A model generated the notes under the pieces. The model had not been told where the DNA came from and did no database searches. It worked only from the letters and a program-made list of their open reading frames with translations. Both the position numbers and the translations under genes were made by a program. Shown here piece after piece: positions 36,581 through 44,168 of a stretch of 64,000 bases of DNA (position 1 is its first letter; every line of letters begins with the position of its first letter). The DNA is from Sphingomonas hominis (GTDB lineage Bacteria > Pseudomonadota > Alphaproteobacteria > Sphingomonadales > Sphingomonadaceae): assembly GCF_013328205.1 (NCBI RefSeq), contig NZ_JABULH010000005.1, forward strand, positions 62,001-126,000, read 5' to 3'.

Positions 36581-36727
36581 ATGCCAGATCAACCCAACAA
36601 GCCCGGCGGCGATTTCGAGCGCGACGACAAGGTCCGCGATGTCGCCGACGAGCAGGCGGTCAAGAACCAGGGCAAGGCGAAGCCCGAGGATTATCCCGAG
36701 CCCGCGAGCGGGGATCAGGTGGAGTGA
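36581..36727 (+). CDS. Small hydrophilic hypothetical protein
   Basis: A 48-residue, strongly charged protein (MPDQPNKPGGDFERDDKVRD and onward, ending SGDQVE). AGGAG sits 8 bases before the ATG at 36581. Its stop overlaps the start of the acylphosphatase gene (GTGA), which supports real translation. It looks disordered. Similar small proteins occur in sphingomonads, but I cannot give a function. Confidence 0.65.
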   Translation: MPDQPNKPGGDFERDDKVRDVADEQAVKNQGKAKPEDYPEPASGDQVE

Positions 36728-37002
36728 TCCTCCGCCGGCTGGTGGTGACCGGCCGGGTGCAGGGCGTGTTCTTTCGCGACTGGACGGTTGAACAGGCCCG
36801 CGGGCTCGGCCTCGACGGCTGGGTGCGCAATCGTGCCGACGGATCGGTCGAGGCGGTGATGGCCGGTGCGCCCGAACAGGTCGCGGCGATGATCGAGCGG
36901 GCACGTCGCGGACCACCCGCCGCTCGGGTCGACGAGGTTGCCGTGAGTGAGGACGCGTCCGCCGAGGTGCTGGACGGGTTCGAGAAGCGGCCGACGCGTT
37001 AG
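36724..37002 (+). CDS. acyP: Acylphosphatase
   Basis: The 92-residue enzyme hydrolyses acyl phosphates. VTGRVQGVFFRDWT holds the phosphate-binding loop with the catalytic Arg, and GWVRNRADGSVE the catalytic Asn. The length fits. It starts at a GTG overlapping the previous stop (GTGA), so translation is coupled to the small protein upstream. It converges with the HDAC-like gene, 17 bases apart. Confidence 0.9.
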   Translation: MILRRLVVTGRVQGVFFRDWTVEQARGLGLDGWVRNRADGSVEAVMAGAPEQVAAMIERARRGPPAARVDEVAVSEDASAEVLDGFEKRPTR

Positions 37003-37019
37003 ACCGCGCACCCTGCCGT

Positions 37020-38027
37020 TCAGTCGAACCCCGACAGGAACGCCGCGACGTTGCGGCCGAGCGCGTCGATCGCGTAGCCACCCTCCATCACGATCGCGGT
37101 TGGTAGTCCCAGCGCGGCAATGTCGCGCGCGAGGACGGGATAATCGTCGGTGGTCAGCTTGAACCGGCTGATCGGGTCGCCCTCCCACGTGTCCGCGCCG
37201 AAGCTGACGACGAGCAGGTCGGCCCCGAAGCGCGCGATCGCCGCGAGCGCGCGTTCCTGTTCGGTGCGAAAAGCGTCGATCCGCGTACCCTGCGGCAGCG
37301 GCAGGTTGAGCGTTGCGCCCCGCCCCTCGCCCTCGCCGACCTCGTCGGCGTGGCCCCAGAAGAACGGGTAGTCGGTCGCAGGGTCGGCGTGGAGCGAGGC
37401 GTAGAAGACGTCGCCGCGCTGCCAGAAGATGTCCTGTGTGCCGTTGCCGTGGTGATAGTCGATGTCGAGGATCGCGACGCGTGCGCAGCCGGCGTCGCGC
37501 GCCGCCTGCGCCGCGACCGCCGCCACGTTGATGTGGCAATAGCCGCCGCAATAATCGCGCCCGGCATGGTGGCCGGGCGGGCGGCAGAGCGCGAAGGCGG
37601 CGCGCTCGCCCGCCAGCACCGCGTGCGTCGCGGCGAGTGCCGATTGCGCGCTGGCATAGCCCGCCGCCCAGGTCTGGTGCGTCAGCGGCGTGGTCGCGTC
37701 GAGCGAGTAGCGCCCGAGCAGCGCGTCCACGCGCGACAGCGCGAGCGGGCGACGACCGACGATCGGAAAGGCGTAGGGGATCGCCTGACCGGGGCGCCCG
37801 GCCTCCTCCCACAGACGCGCCGCGTCGCGCAGGAAGGCGAGGTAATCGGCGTCGTGCACCGCCTCGATCGGTGCCGCGCCAAAGTCGTCCGGCTGCTCCG
37901 CGCCGCCGATCGCGTCGAGGATCGCCTGCGCGCGCGACGGCTTCTCGGCATAGTCGGTGAAGGCGCCGTTGTGGAGTTCCTGCGCGGGTGCGTGGGTGGC
38001 CTGCGCGGGCGAGAAGTACCGCCTCAT
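37020..38027 (-). CDS. Histone deacetylase-like amidohydrolase (acetylpolyamine amidohydrolase type)
   Basis: The 335-residue zinc enzyme has RPPGHHAGRDYCGGYCHINV (catalytic His pair), AILDIDYHHGNGTQDIFW (zinc Asp and His), SFGADTWEGDPI (second zinc Asp) and IVMEGGYAIDALG (catalytic Tyr region). It should remove acetyl groups from polyamines or lysine side chains. It resembles bacterial acetylpolyamine amidohydrolases more than RpiA-like deacetylases; exact substrate unknown. Copy C of the GGAAGGTC element starts 20 bases upstream of the start codon. Confidence 0.88.
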   Translation of the reverse strand: MRRYFSPAQATHAPAQELHNGAFTDYAEKPSRAQAILDAIGGAEQPDDFGAAPIEAVHDADYLAFLRDAARLWEEAGRPGQAIPYAFPIVGRRPLALSRVDALLGRYSLDATTPLTHQTWAAGYASAQSALAATHAVLAGERAAFALCRPPGHHAGRDYCGGYCHINVAAVAAQAARDAGCARVAILDIDYHHGNGTQDIFWQRGDVFYASLHADPATDYPFFWGHADEVGEGEGRGATLNLPLPQGTRIDAFRTEQERALAAIARFGADLLVVSFGADTWEGDPISRFKLTTDDYPVLARDIAALGLPTAIVMEGGYAIDALGRNVAAFLSGFD

Positions 38028-38046
38028 GCGCGGGGCTCGGTGCGCT

Positions 38047-38163
38047 GGAAGGTCGCTAAGGTCACACCCCTACGCATGTGCGCGCGCGAGACGACAGGAG
38101 TGGGATGAGAGGCAAGGGTCATAGGCGCGATCATGCCACGCGTGCGCGACGTAGGACACGGCC
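38047..38163 (+). repeat. GGAAGGTC...GTAGGACAG element, copy C
   Basis: Left end GGAAGGTCGCTAAGGTCACA, then ATGTGCGCGCGCGAGACG, right end GTAGGACACGGCC; 117 bp. It lies between the start of the HDAC-like gene and the 3' end of the MFS gene. Confidence 0.6.
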
Positions 38164-38200
38164 AAGTGGGGTGGTCCTTGCCGGTACAGCCGGGCGCCGC

Positions 38201-39406
38201 TCACGCGGGCATTGGGTGTCCTCGCCGCTGCCGATCCACCACGAGCGTCAGCGCCCAGATCGCTAATCCGCCGAGCGCCAGCGCGCTGCCGACATAGCCG
38301 GTCGATGCCCAGCCGTAGCCGCCCGCAATCGCGAGGCCGCCTGCCCAGGGTCCGATCGCGTTGGCGACGTTGAAGGCGGAATGGTTGAGCGCGGCCGCCA
38401 GCCCCTGCGCATCGCCCGCCACGTCCATCAACCGCGTCTGGAGCACGGTCGCGAGTGCGCCGCCGCAGCCGATCGCGAACACGCAGGCGGTGATCGCGGC
38501 GAGGTTGCCGCTCGCCCATGGATAGAGCGCGAGCACGACCGCCGACCAGACCAGCAGCACGCCCGCGGTCGGCATCAGCGCGCGATCGGCGAAGCGCGGC
38601 ACGAACAGATTGCCCGCGGTCAGCCCGGCACCGAACACCGCTAGCACCAGCGGCACGACCGCGTTCGACGCGCCGGTGACCTCGGTCAGCGTCGAGGCGA
38701 GATAGGTGTAGACCGCGAACAACCCGCCGAAGCCGATCGCGCCGATCGCGAGCGTCAGCCACACCTGGCCGTTGCGCAACGCGGCGAGTTCGCGCAGCGG
38801 GCTCGCGTCGCGATCGGGCCGGTCGTGCGGCGCGAAGGCGGCGACCAGCGCGGCGGTGACGAGCGCAAGCGCCGCGACCACGCCGAAGACGTAGCGCCAG
38901 CTGAGCCACTGGCCGAGCAGCTTGGCGAGCGGCACACCGACGATCGTCGCGACCGTCAGCCCCAGCATCACGCGCCCGATCGCGGTGGTGCGCCGTTCGG
39001 GCATCAGCGACGCGGCTACGAGTGCGGCGACCCCGAAATAAGCGCCGTGCGGCAGCCCGGCGAGGAAGCGGAACAGCAGCATCGCATCGTAACCGGGCGC
39101 GAAGGCCGACAGCGCGTTGCCGGCCGCGAACATGAGCATGAGGATGATCAGCGCGGCGCGCCGCGGCACCTTGGCGAGCGCCACTGCCAGTGTCGGCGCA
39201 CCGACCACGACGCCGAGCGCATAGGCGCTGATCAGGTGGCCGACCGCGGGCGCGTCAACGCCCAGCCCGCGCGCGAGGTCGGGCTCCAGGCTCATCGCGG
39301 CGAACTCGGTCGTGCCGATCGCGAAGCCGCCGACCGCGAGTGCGAGGTGGACGAGGCCGACCGGGGCGGCAGGCTTTAAGGCTGCGGGAGGCGTATGTTG
39401 CTGCAT
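38201..39406 (-). CDS. MFS transporter (DHA1 family, AraJ/YdhP-like)
   Basis: The 401-residue protein has 12 hydrophobic segments. HLALAVGGFAIGTTEFAAMS and the start of the next helix are typical of the YdhP/AraJ exporters, as are FRFLAGLPHGAYFGVAALVA and RLMDVAGDAQGLAAALNHSA. It should export sugars or drugs; the substrate is unknown. The ATG at 39406 begins MQQHTPPAAL; longer in-frame starts run through repeats and are unlikely. Confidence 0.87.
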   Translation of the reverse strand: MQQHTPPAALKPAAPVGLVHLALAVGGFAIGTTEFAAMSLEPDLARGLGVDAPAVGHLISAYALGVVVGAPTLAVALAKVPRRAALIILMLMFAAGNALSAFAPGYDAMLLFRFLAGLPHGAYFGVAALVAASLMPERRTTAIGRVMLGLTVATIVGVPLAKLLGQWLSWRYVFGVVAALALVTAALVAAFAPHDRPDRDASPLRELAALRNGQVWLTLAIGAIGFGGLFAVYTYLASTLTEVTGASNAVVPLVLAVFGAGLTAGNLFVPRFADRALMPTAGVLLVWSAVVLALYPWASGNLAAITACVFAIGCGGALATVLQTRLMDVAGDAQGLAAALNHSAFNVANAIGPWAGGLAIAGGYGWASTGYVGSALALGGLAIWALTLVVDRQRRGHPMPA

Positions 39407-39477
39407 TGCAGCATAAGATGCGGGTTGGGGTGGGGTGGCGCAAGGTTGGATGTGAGCGGTTGGCTGAAGCGGGACAG

Positions 39478-39600
39478 GCTCCCCTCCCTGGAAGGGAGGG
39501 GCTGGGGGTGGGTCGGGGAGACGCGAGCGCTCACCTGGTGCGGATGTCACCCGGCGTACCAACCCACCCCCGACCCCTCCCTTTCAGGGAGGAGAGAAGG
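39478..39600. repeat. Paired inverted CCCCTCCC element, copy 3
   Basis: Left arm GCTCCCCTCCCTGGAAGGGA with GGGGCTGGGGGTGGGT, right arm AACCCACCCCCGACCCCTCC with CTTTCAGGGAGG, 50-55 bases apart. It lies between the start of the MFS gene and the 3' end of lysK. Confidence 0.65.
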
Positions 39601-39613
39601 CCAGGGAGGCCGC

Positions 39614-39718
39614 CGCGGGCAAAGCCCGCGTCGTCGGACGAGTCGGTCAAGACCGACCCGCCGGCCGGCCTCGGCGCTACGCGGCTAGCCGCGCACCGGC
39701 GCGGGCGTGGCCGCGCCT
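39614..39718 (-). repeat. 105-bp 3'-end element, lysK copy
   Basis: In lysK orientation it starts with a GCGCGGCCACG stretch, which here encodes the last lysK residues (ATPAPVRG). It ends in the hairpin CGCGGGCTTTGCCCGCG. Two other copies of the same length follow the pilZ-domain gene and prs. The hairpin may serve as a terminator. Confidence 0.65.
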
Positions 39719-41292
39719 TCGCCTACCGCCTCAGCGATCAGCCTTCGTGTATTCTCCACCCCGTACAGCTTGATAAAGCTGCCCATCCGCGGCCCCTGCG
39801 ACGATCCCAGCAGCGTCTCGTACAGCGCCTTGAACCAGTCGCGGAGTGAGTCGAACCCGCCGGTCTTGCCGATCTCGTACACCTCGTTTTGGATGTCCTC
39901 CGCACTCGCGTCGGCGGGCAGTGCGGCGAGCGCGGCGTCGAGCCGTTGCAGCGCCTCGATCTCGATCGCCTCGGGTGCGCGGCGCTTCAAAGTCGGGGCG
40001 ATGAAGTCGCGGTGATAGGCGAGCGCGTGGCCGATCAGCCGGTCGAGCTCGGGATAGCGCGCGGCCGAGGCGTCGGGGACGTAATTGGCGAGATAGGCCC
40101 AGACCTGCTCGGGCGTCGCACCCTCGCCCATCACGCCGACGAGGTTGAGCAGCAGCCCGAACGTCACCGGCAACTCGCCCTCGGGCAGGCGGCCATCGTG
40201 GATGTGGTGGACCGGATTGCCGAGCCGTTCCTTGACCGCTTGGCCACCGTAATTGCCGCGGAACTGCCAATATTCGTCCACCGCGCGCGGGATCACGCCC
40301 ATGTGGAGTTGCTTGGCCTTTTTCGGCTCGCGGTACGCGTAGAAGGCGAGGCTCTCCTCGGGGCCGTAGGTCAGCCACTGCTCGAGGCTGAGGCCATTGC
40401 CCTTCGACTTGGAGATCTTCTCGCCATTCTCGTCGAGGAACATTTCGTAGTTGAAGCCCTCGGGCGGACGTCCGCCGAGCACGCGGGCGATCCGCGACGA
40501 TTGCGTCACCGAGTCGATCAAATCCTTGCCCGCCATCTCGTAATCGACGCCGAGCGCGACCCAGCGCATCGCCCAGTCGACCTTCCACTGCAGCTTGGAC
40601 ATACCGCCGAGCGCGCTCTGTTCGACCCGCTCGTTCGTCGCCGGGTCGGTAAAGGCGATCGTACCCGCCTCGGCATCGATCACCTCGACCGGCACCTGGA
40701 GCACGATGCCGGTCACGGGGCTGATCGGCAGGATCGGCGAATAGGTCGCGCGGCGCTCGGCGCGCAGCGTCGGCAGCATGACGTCCATCACGCCGCCGAA
40801 ATGCCGCAGCACGCTACGCAGCGCCTCGTCGAAGCGGCCTTGGCTGTAGTAATCGGTCGAGGACACGAACTCGTAATCGAAGCCGAAGCGGTCGAGAAAT
40901 TGCCGCAGCATCGCGTTATTGTGCGCGGCGAAGCTGTCGAACTTGTCGAACGGATCGGGGATGCGCGTCAGCGGCTTGCCGAGGTGCTCGGCCAGCATCG
41001 TGCCGTTCGGCACATTGTCGGGCACCTTGCGCAGACCGTCCATGTCGTCGCTGAACGCGACCAGCCGGGTCGGCTGATCGGACAAAGCGTGGAACGCCTG
41101 GCGCACCATCGTCGTGCGCAGCACCTCGTTGAAGGTGCCGATGTGCGGCAGCCCCGAGGGGCCGTAGCCGGTTTCGAACAGCACCGGCTCGCCACCCGGT
41201 TTCCCGCTGGGATAGCGTTTGAGGAGCTTGCGCGCCTCCTCGTACGGCCAGGCCTTGGACTCTAGGGCAGCGGATCGCAGTTCGTCGTTCAT
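39685..41292 (-). CDS. lysK: Lysyl-tRNA synthetase, class I
   Basis: The 535-residue enzyme charges tRNA-Lys using a class I Rossmann fold. The HIGH-type motif is in GYGPSGLPHIGTFNEVLRTT and the KMSKS-type loop is ENGEKISKSKGN. AFSDDMDGLRKVP and VGVDYEMAGKDLIDS are typical. Class I LysRS replaces the more common class II enzyme in many alphaproteobacteria. The last few codons overlap a repeat shared with two other gene ends, so the C-terminal tail may not be ancestral. It is divergent from crtZ (53 bp apart). Confidence 0.95.
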   Translation of the reverse strand: MNDELRSAALESKAWPYEEARKLLKRYPSGKPGGEPVLFETGYGPSGLPHIGTFNEVLRTTMVRQAFHALSDQPTRLVAFSDDMDGLRKVPDNVPNGTMLAEHLGKPLTRIPDPFDKFDSFAAHNNAMLRQFLDRFGFDYEFVSSTDYYSQGRFDEALRSVLRHFGGVMDVMLPTLRAERRATYSPILPISPVTGIVLQVPVEVIDAEAGTIAFTDPATNERVEQSALGGMSKLQWKVDWAMRWVALGVDYEMAGKDLIDSVTQSSRIARVLGGRPPEGFNYEMFLDENGEKISKSKGNGLSLEQWLTYGPEESLAFYAYREPKKAKQLHMGVIPRAVDEYWQFRGNYGGQAVKERLGNPVHHIHDGRLPEGELPVTFGLLLNLVGVMGEGATPEQVWAYLANYVPDASAARYPELDRLIGHALAYHRDFIAPTLKRRAPEAIEIEALQRLDAALAALPADASAEDIQNEVYEIGKTGGFDSLRDWFKALYETLLGSSQGPRMGSFIKLYGVENTRRLIAEAVGEGAATPAPVRG

Positions 41293-41345
41293 GGTGCGGT
41301 GCGACGTAGCGATAAGGCCGCGCGAACGCTATATGCGCAAACACA

Positions 41346-41885
41346 ATGGCTTGGTGGTCCGCGCTTCTCCTGTTCCTCGTCACCGTCGTGCTGATGGAGG
41401 GTTTCGCCTATGCGATGCACCGCTGGGTGATGCACGGGCCCGGCTGGTTCCTGCACAAGAGCCATCACCGCGCGCGCGACGGCCATTGGGAGCTGAACGA
41501 TCTCTACGCGGTGATCTTTGCCGTGCCGTCGGTTCTGATGATCTACGGCGCGCTGCATTACGGCTGGTGGCCAGGGTTCGTGTGGGTGGGTGCGGGCGTC
41601 GCCGCTTACGGCATGATCTATTTCGGGTTTCACGACGTGATCGTGCATCGCCGTATCCCGACACGCTATCTACCCAAAGGCCAGTACATGAAGCGGATCG
41701 TGCAGGCGCACCGACTGCACCACGTGGTCGAGACGCGCGAGGGGAACGTCAGCTTCGGCTTCATCGTCGCACCCAAGCCCGAGGACCTGAAGGCCGAGTT
41801 GAAGCGTCGTGGGCGCAAGGGCATGCGACGGTCGAGCGTGCCCGACCAGATGGCGCCCGGCCATACGGCCTTTGCCGAAGATTAA
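41346..41885 (+). CDS. crtZ: Beta-carotene hydroxylase
   Basis: The 179-residue di-iron membrane enzyme adds 3-hydroxyl groups to beta-carotene, giving zeaxanthin. Four His motifs are clear: HRWVMH, HKSHH, HDVIVHRR and HRLHH. Four hydrophobic segments surround them. Yellow sphingomonads use it for zeaxanthin and nostoxanthin. Other carotenoid genes are not in the window. Confidence 0.95.
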   Translation: MAWWSALLLFLVTVVLMEGFAYAMHRWVMHGPGWFLHKSHHRARDGHWELNDLYAVIFAVPSVLMIYGALHYGWWPGFVWVGAGVAAYGMIYFGFHDVIVHRRIPTRYLPKGQYMKRIVQAHRLHHVVETREGNVSFGFIVAPKPEDLKAELKRRGRKGMRRSSVPDQMAPGHTAFAED

Positions 41886-41910
41886 CCCTTTCGGGGCATG
41901 ACTCGGGATC

Positions 41911-42237
41911 ATGGAACCCGCGATCCCCATCCCCGATTCGACCGAGGCCGACGAACACCGCCACGCGCTTCGTCGTGCGGTGAAGATGAAGGCGCACCTG
42001 CGCGACCGCGGCAACACGCGGTTCGAGATCGACGTGGTCGACCTGTCGGTCACGGGGTTCCGCGCGCAGACGAGCTTTACTTTGTGGCCGGGGACGACGG
42101 TGTGGCTGACATTGCCGGGGCTCGCCGCGCTGGAGGCGGTGGTCGCGTGGCGGGACAAGTTCCGGTACGGGTGTGCTTTCTCGAAGCCGCTGCACCCGGC
42201 GGTTTTTGACCATATTGTGGCGTTAGGGGAACGCTGA
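41911..42237 (+). CDS. PilZ domain protein
   Basis: The 108-residue protein has an RxxxR-type segment (HALRRAVKMKAHLR) and DLSVTGFRAQTS, the D/NxSxxG motif that together bind cyclic di-GMP. It has no other domain, so it would act as a small adaptor in second-messenger signalling. Partners cannot be told from the neighbourhood. It lies 25 bases after crtZ, and a 105-bp repeat begins right after its stop. Confidence 0.85.
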   Translation: MEPAIPIPDSTEADEHRHALRRAVKMKAHLRDRGNTRFEIDVVDLSVTGFRAQTSFTLWPGTTVWLTLPGLAALEAVVAWRDKFRYGCAFSKPLHPAVFDHIVALGER

Positions 42238-42342
42238 GCGCAAGCGCGACCGCGTTCGCGCCGGTGCGCGTCAGCGCAGCGCGTAAGCCGGACGGCGTGC
42301 CGGCATAGCCGGACACGGCCGACGACGCGGGCTTTGCTCGCG
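42238..42342 (+). repeat. 105-bp 3'-end element, PilZ-gene copy
   Basis: The element starts directly at the stop codon. GCGCCGGTGCGCGTCAGCGC near its middle matches the lysK and prs copies, and it ends in the hairpin CGCGGGCTTTGCTCGCG. It faces the prs copy, 69 bp away. Confidence 0.65.
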
Positions 42343-42411
42343 TTTCTTGTTTCCTACACTTCTGAGAAGCTGCCAGCTCGCGCGCGGCGCTGGCGCGGAA
42401 AGGAAGATTCA

Positions 42412-42516
42412 CGCGGGCAAAGCCCGCGTCGTCGGCCGGATCAGGCTGTCGCCTGTTCGCCGGCCGTGCCGGCGGCTGCGCTGCGCGCATCGGCACGGAC
42501 GTGGCCGCGCCTGCCG
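42412..42516 (-). repeat. 105-bp 3'-end element, prs copy
   Basis: It begins 3 bases after the prs stop codon and runs to the hairpin CGCGGGCTTTGCCCGCG at 42412-42428. It is inverted relative to the copy at 42238. Confidence 0.65.
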
Positions 42517-42519
42517 CCG

Positions 42520-43455
42520 TCAGTCAAACAGACTACTCACGCTCGTCTCATCCGCAATCCGCTTCACCGCCTCCGCCAGCAACGGCGCGATCGTCAAATG
42601 CCGGATCTTCTCCGCCTTTCCGATCGACTCGTGGTTCCCAATCGAATCGGTAATCACCAGCTCACGCAGCGACGAGCCCTCGACGCGCGCGACCGCCCCC
42701 CCGGACAGCACGCCGTGTGTGACGTAAGCGACCACATCCTCTGCCCCCGCCTCGCGCAGCGCCGCCGCCGCATTGCACAGCGTCCCCGCCGAATCGACGA
42801 TGTCGTCGATCAGCACGCAGAAGCGCCCCTCGACGTCGCCGATGATGTTCATGACTTCCGATTCGCCCGCGCGCTCGCGACGCTTGTCGACGATCGCGAG
42901 CGGGGCGTTGTCGAGCCGCTTCGACAAGGCACGCGCGCGCACCACGCCGCCGACGTCGGGCGAGACGACCATCAGGTTCTTGTCGCCGAAGCGCGTGCGG
43001 ATGTCCGCGCTCATCACCGGCGCCGCGAACAGATTGTCGGTGGGGATGTCGAAGAACCCCTGGATCTGCCCGGCGTGGAGGTCGACCGAGAGCACGCGGT
43101 CGGCGCCCGCGGTGGTGATCAGGTTCGCGACCAGCTTGGCCGAGATCGGCGTGCGCGGCCCCGGTTTGCGGTCCTGCCGCGCATAACCGAAATAGGGCAA
43201 CACCGCTGTGATCCGCTTCGCCGACGCGCGCTTGCACGCGTCGATCATGATCAGCAGTTCCATGAGGTTGTCGTTGACCGGGTAGCTGGTCGACTGGAGC
43301 AGGAACACGTCCTCGCCACGAACATTCTCCATGATCTCGACGAAGATCTCCTCGTCGGCAAAGCGCCTGACCAGCGCCTCGGTCAACGGTACCTCGAGAT
43401 AGTCCGAGATCGCGGTGGCGAGCGGCAGGTTGGAGTTGCCGGTCAACAGCTTCAT
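42520..43455 (-). CDS. prs: Ribose-phosphate pyrophosphokinase
   Basis: The 311-residue enzyme makes PRPP from ribose-5-phosphate and ATP for nucleotide, histidine and NAD synthesis. [41 protein letters not shown] (flexible-loop ATP site), [12 protein letters not shown] and [13 protein letters not shown] (PRPP-binding loop) are all present. Length is standard. It uses the product of the pentose phosphate enzymes elsewhere in the window. Confidence 0.96.
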   Translation of the reverse strand: MKLLTGNSNLPLATAISDYLEVPLTEALVRRFADEEIFVEIMENVRGEDVFLLQSTSYPVNDNLMELLIMIDACKRASAKRITAVLPYFGYARQDRKPGPRTPISAKLVANLITTAGADRVLSVDLHAGQIQGFFDIPTDNLFAAPVMSADIRTRFGDKNLMVVSPDVGGVVRARALSKRLDNAPLAIVDKRRERAGESEVMNIIGDVEGRFCVLIDDIVDSAGTLCNAAAALREAGAEDVVAYVTHGVLSGGAVARVEGSSLRELVITDSIGNHESIGKAEKIRHLTIAPLLAEAVKRIADETSVSSLFD

Positions 43456-43615
43456 GGTCGAATACCCTTTCGCGCGCCGGCTTTAGCCGCCGCGCGCGCG
43501 ATGGCAATGGGTCGGGGTGTGCGGCCGGAGGCTAGCTTGACTGAGGCTCAGGCCAAGTTGATGCTGGGGATGGCCGCTTTCTCATGATTACAGACGTCAA
43601 CTGGCCAGCCGACGG

Positions 43616-44092
43616 TCAGGAACATGAGGACCGTCTTTCCTCTGGCCAAAGACGCCCTTTCTTGGTCATGAGGGTCGGCAAGCCGTTCGTGCGATGATCC
43701 ATAAGCGCCCACTCCGGGCCGCCTTCTGCCGTCATGAAGGAAGAAACATAAAGGTCATCAGAAAGCGACAACATGATTTCGGGGATCCGGCCGAACGTTG
43801 TCACATTCAATACCTTGCGGCCGACTAGCTTTCTAAGCCAATGCTCAAAAACTTCTACTTCGCTCTCGCTACCGCAGACTATGTGATCTGCTTCCTCGAT
43901 GCGCCAACTCCAGCCGATCATCAGCGTAAATTCGCCATCGGGATTGCCGGAGCTACCATCACTCCGGAGTTTGGGCGTCAGTTTGCCAAGCTCAAGGAAG
44001 ATTGCAGAGCCATGCCCACGCCAAGCATGCGTGATGAAGATGTCACTTAAAACGTCGCGATAGTCGCTTAGCAGTTGTGTGCCATCATTCAT
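43616..44092 (-). CDS. Hypothetical protein in a low-GC patch
   Basis: The 158-residue protein starts MNDGTQLLSDYRDVLSDIFI and includes GWSWRIEEADHIVCGSESEV, then FGRIPEIMLSLSDD and EGGPEWALMDH. I do not recognise the family. It has no signal peptide or membrane span. The DNA is clearly lower in GC than the genes on both sides (prs and the HerA-like gene), so recent transfer is likely. The Trp-rich pattern and isolated location would fit a toxin-immunity or defence accessory protein, but that is speculation. Confidence 0.6.
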   Translation of the reverse strand: MNDGTQLLSDYRDVLSDIFITHAWRGHGSAIFLELGKLTPKLRSDGSSGNPDGEFTLMIGWSWRIEEADHIVCGSESEVEVFEHWLRKLVGRKVLNVTTFGRIPEIMLSLSDDLYVSSFMTAEGGPEWALMDHRTNGLPTLMTKKGRLWPEERRSSCS

Positions 44093-44168
44093 GCCTGTCC
44101 CGTAGCCGCGCGCCGACTTGTTGCAATGTTGCCTTTCGTCGGCAGCGGACATCCGCCGCCGGCTCGCC

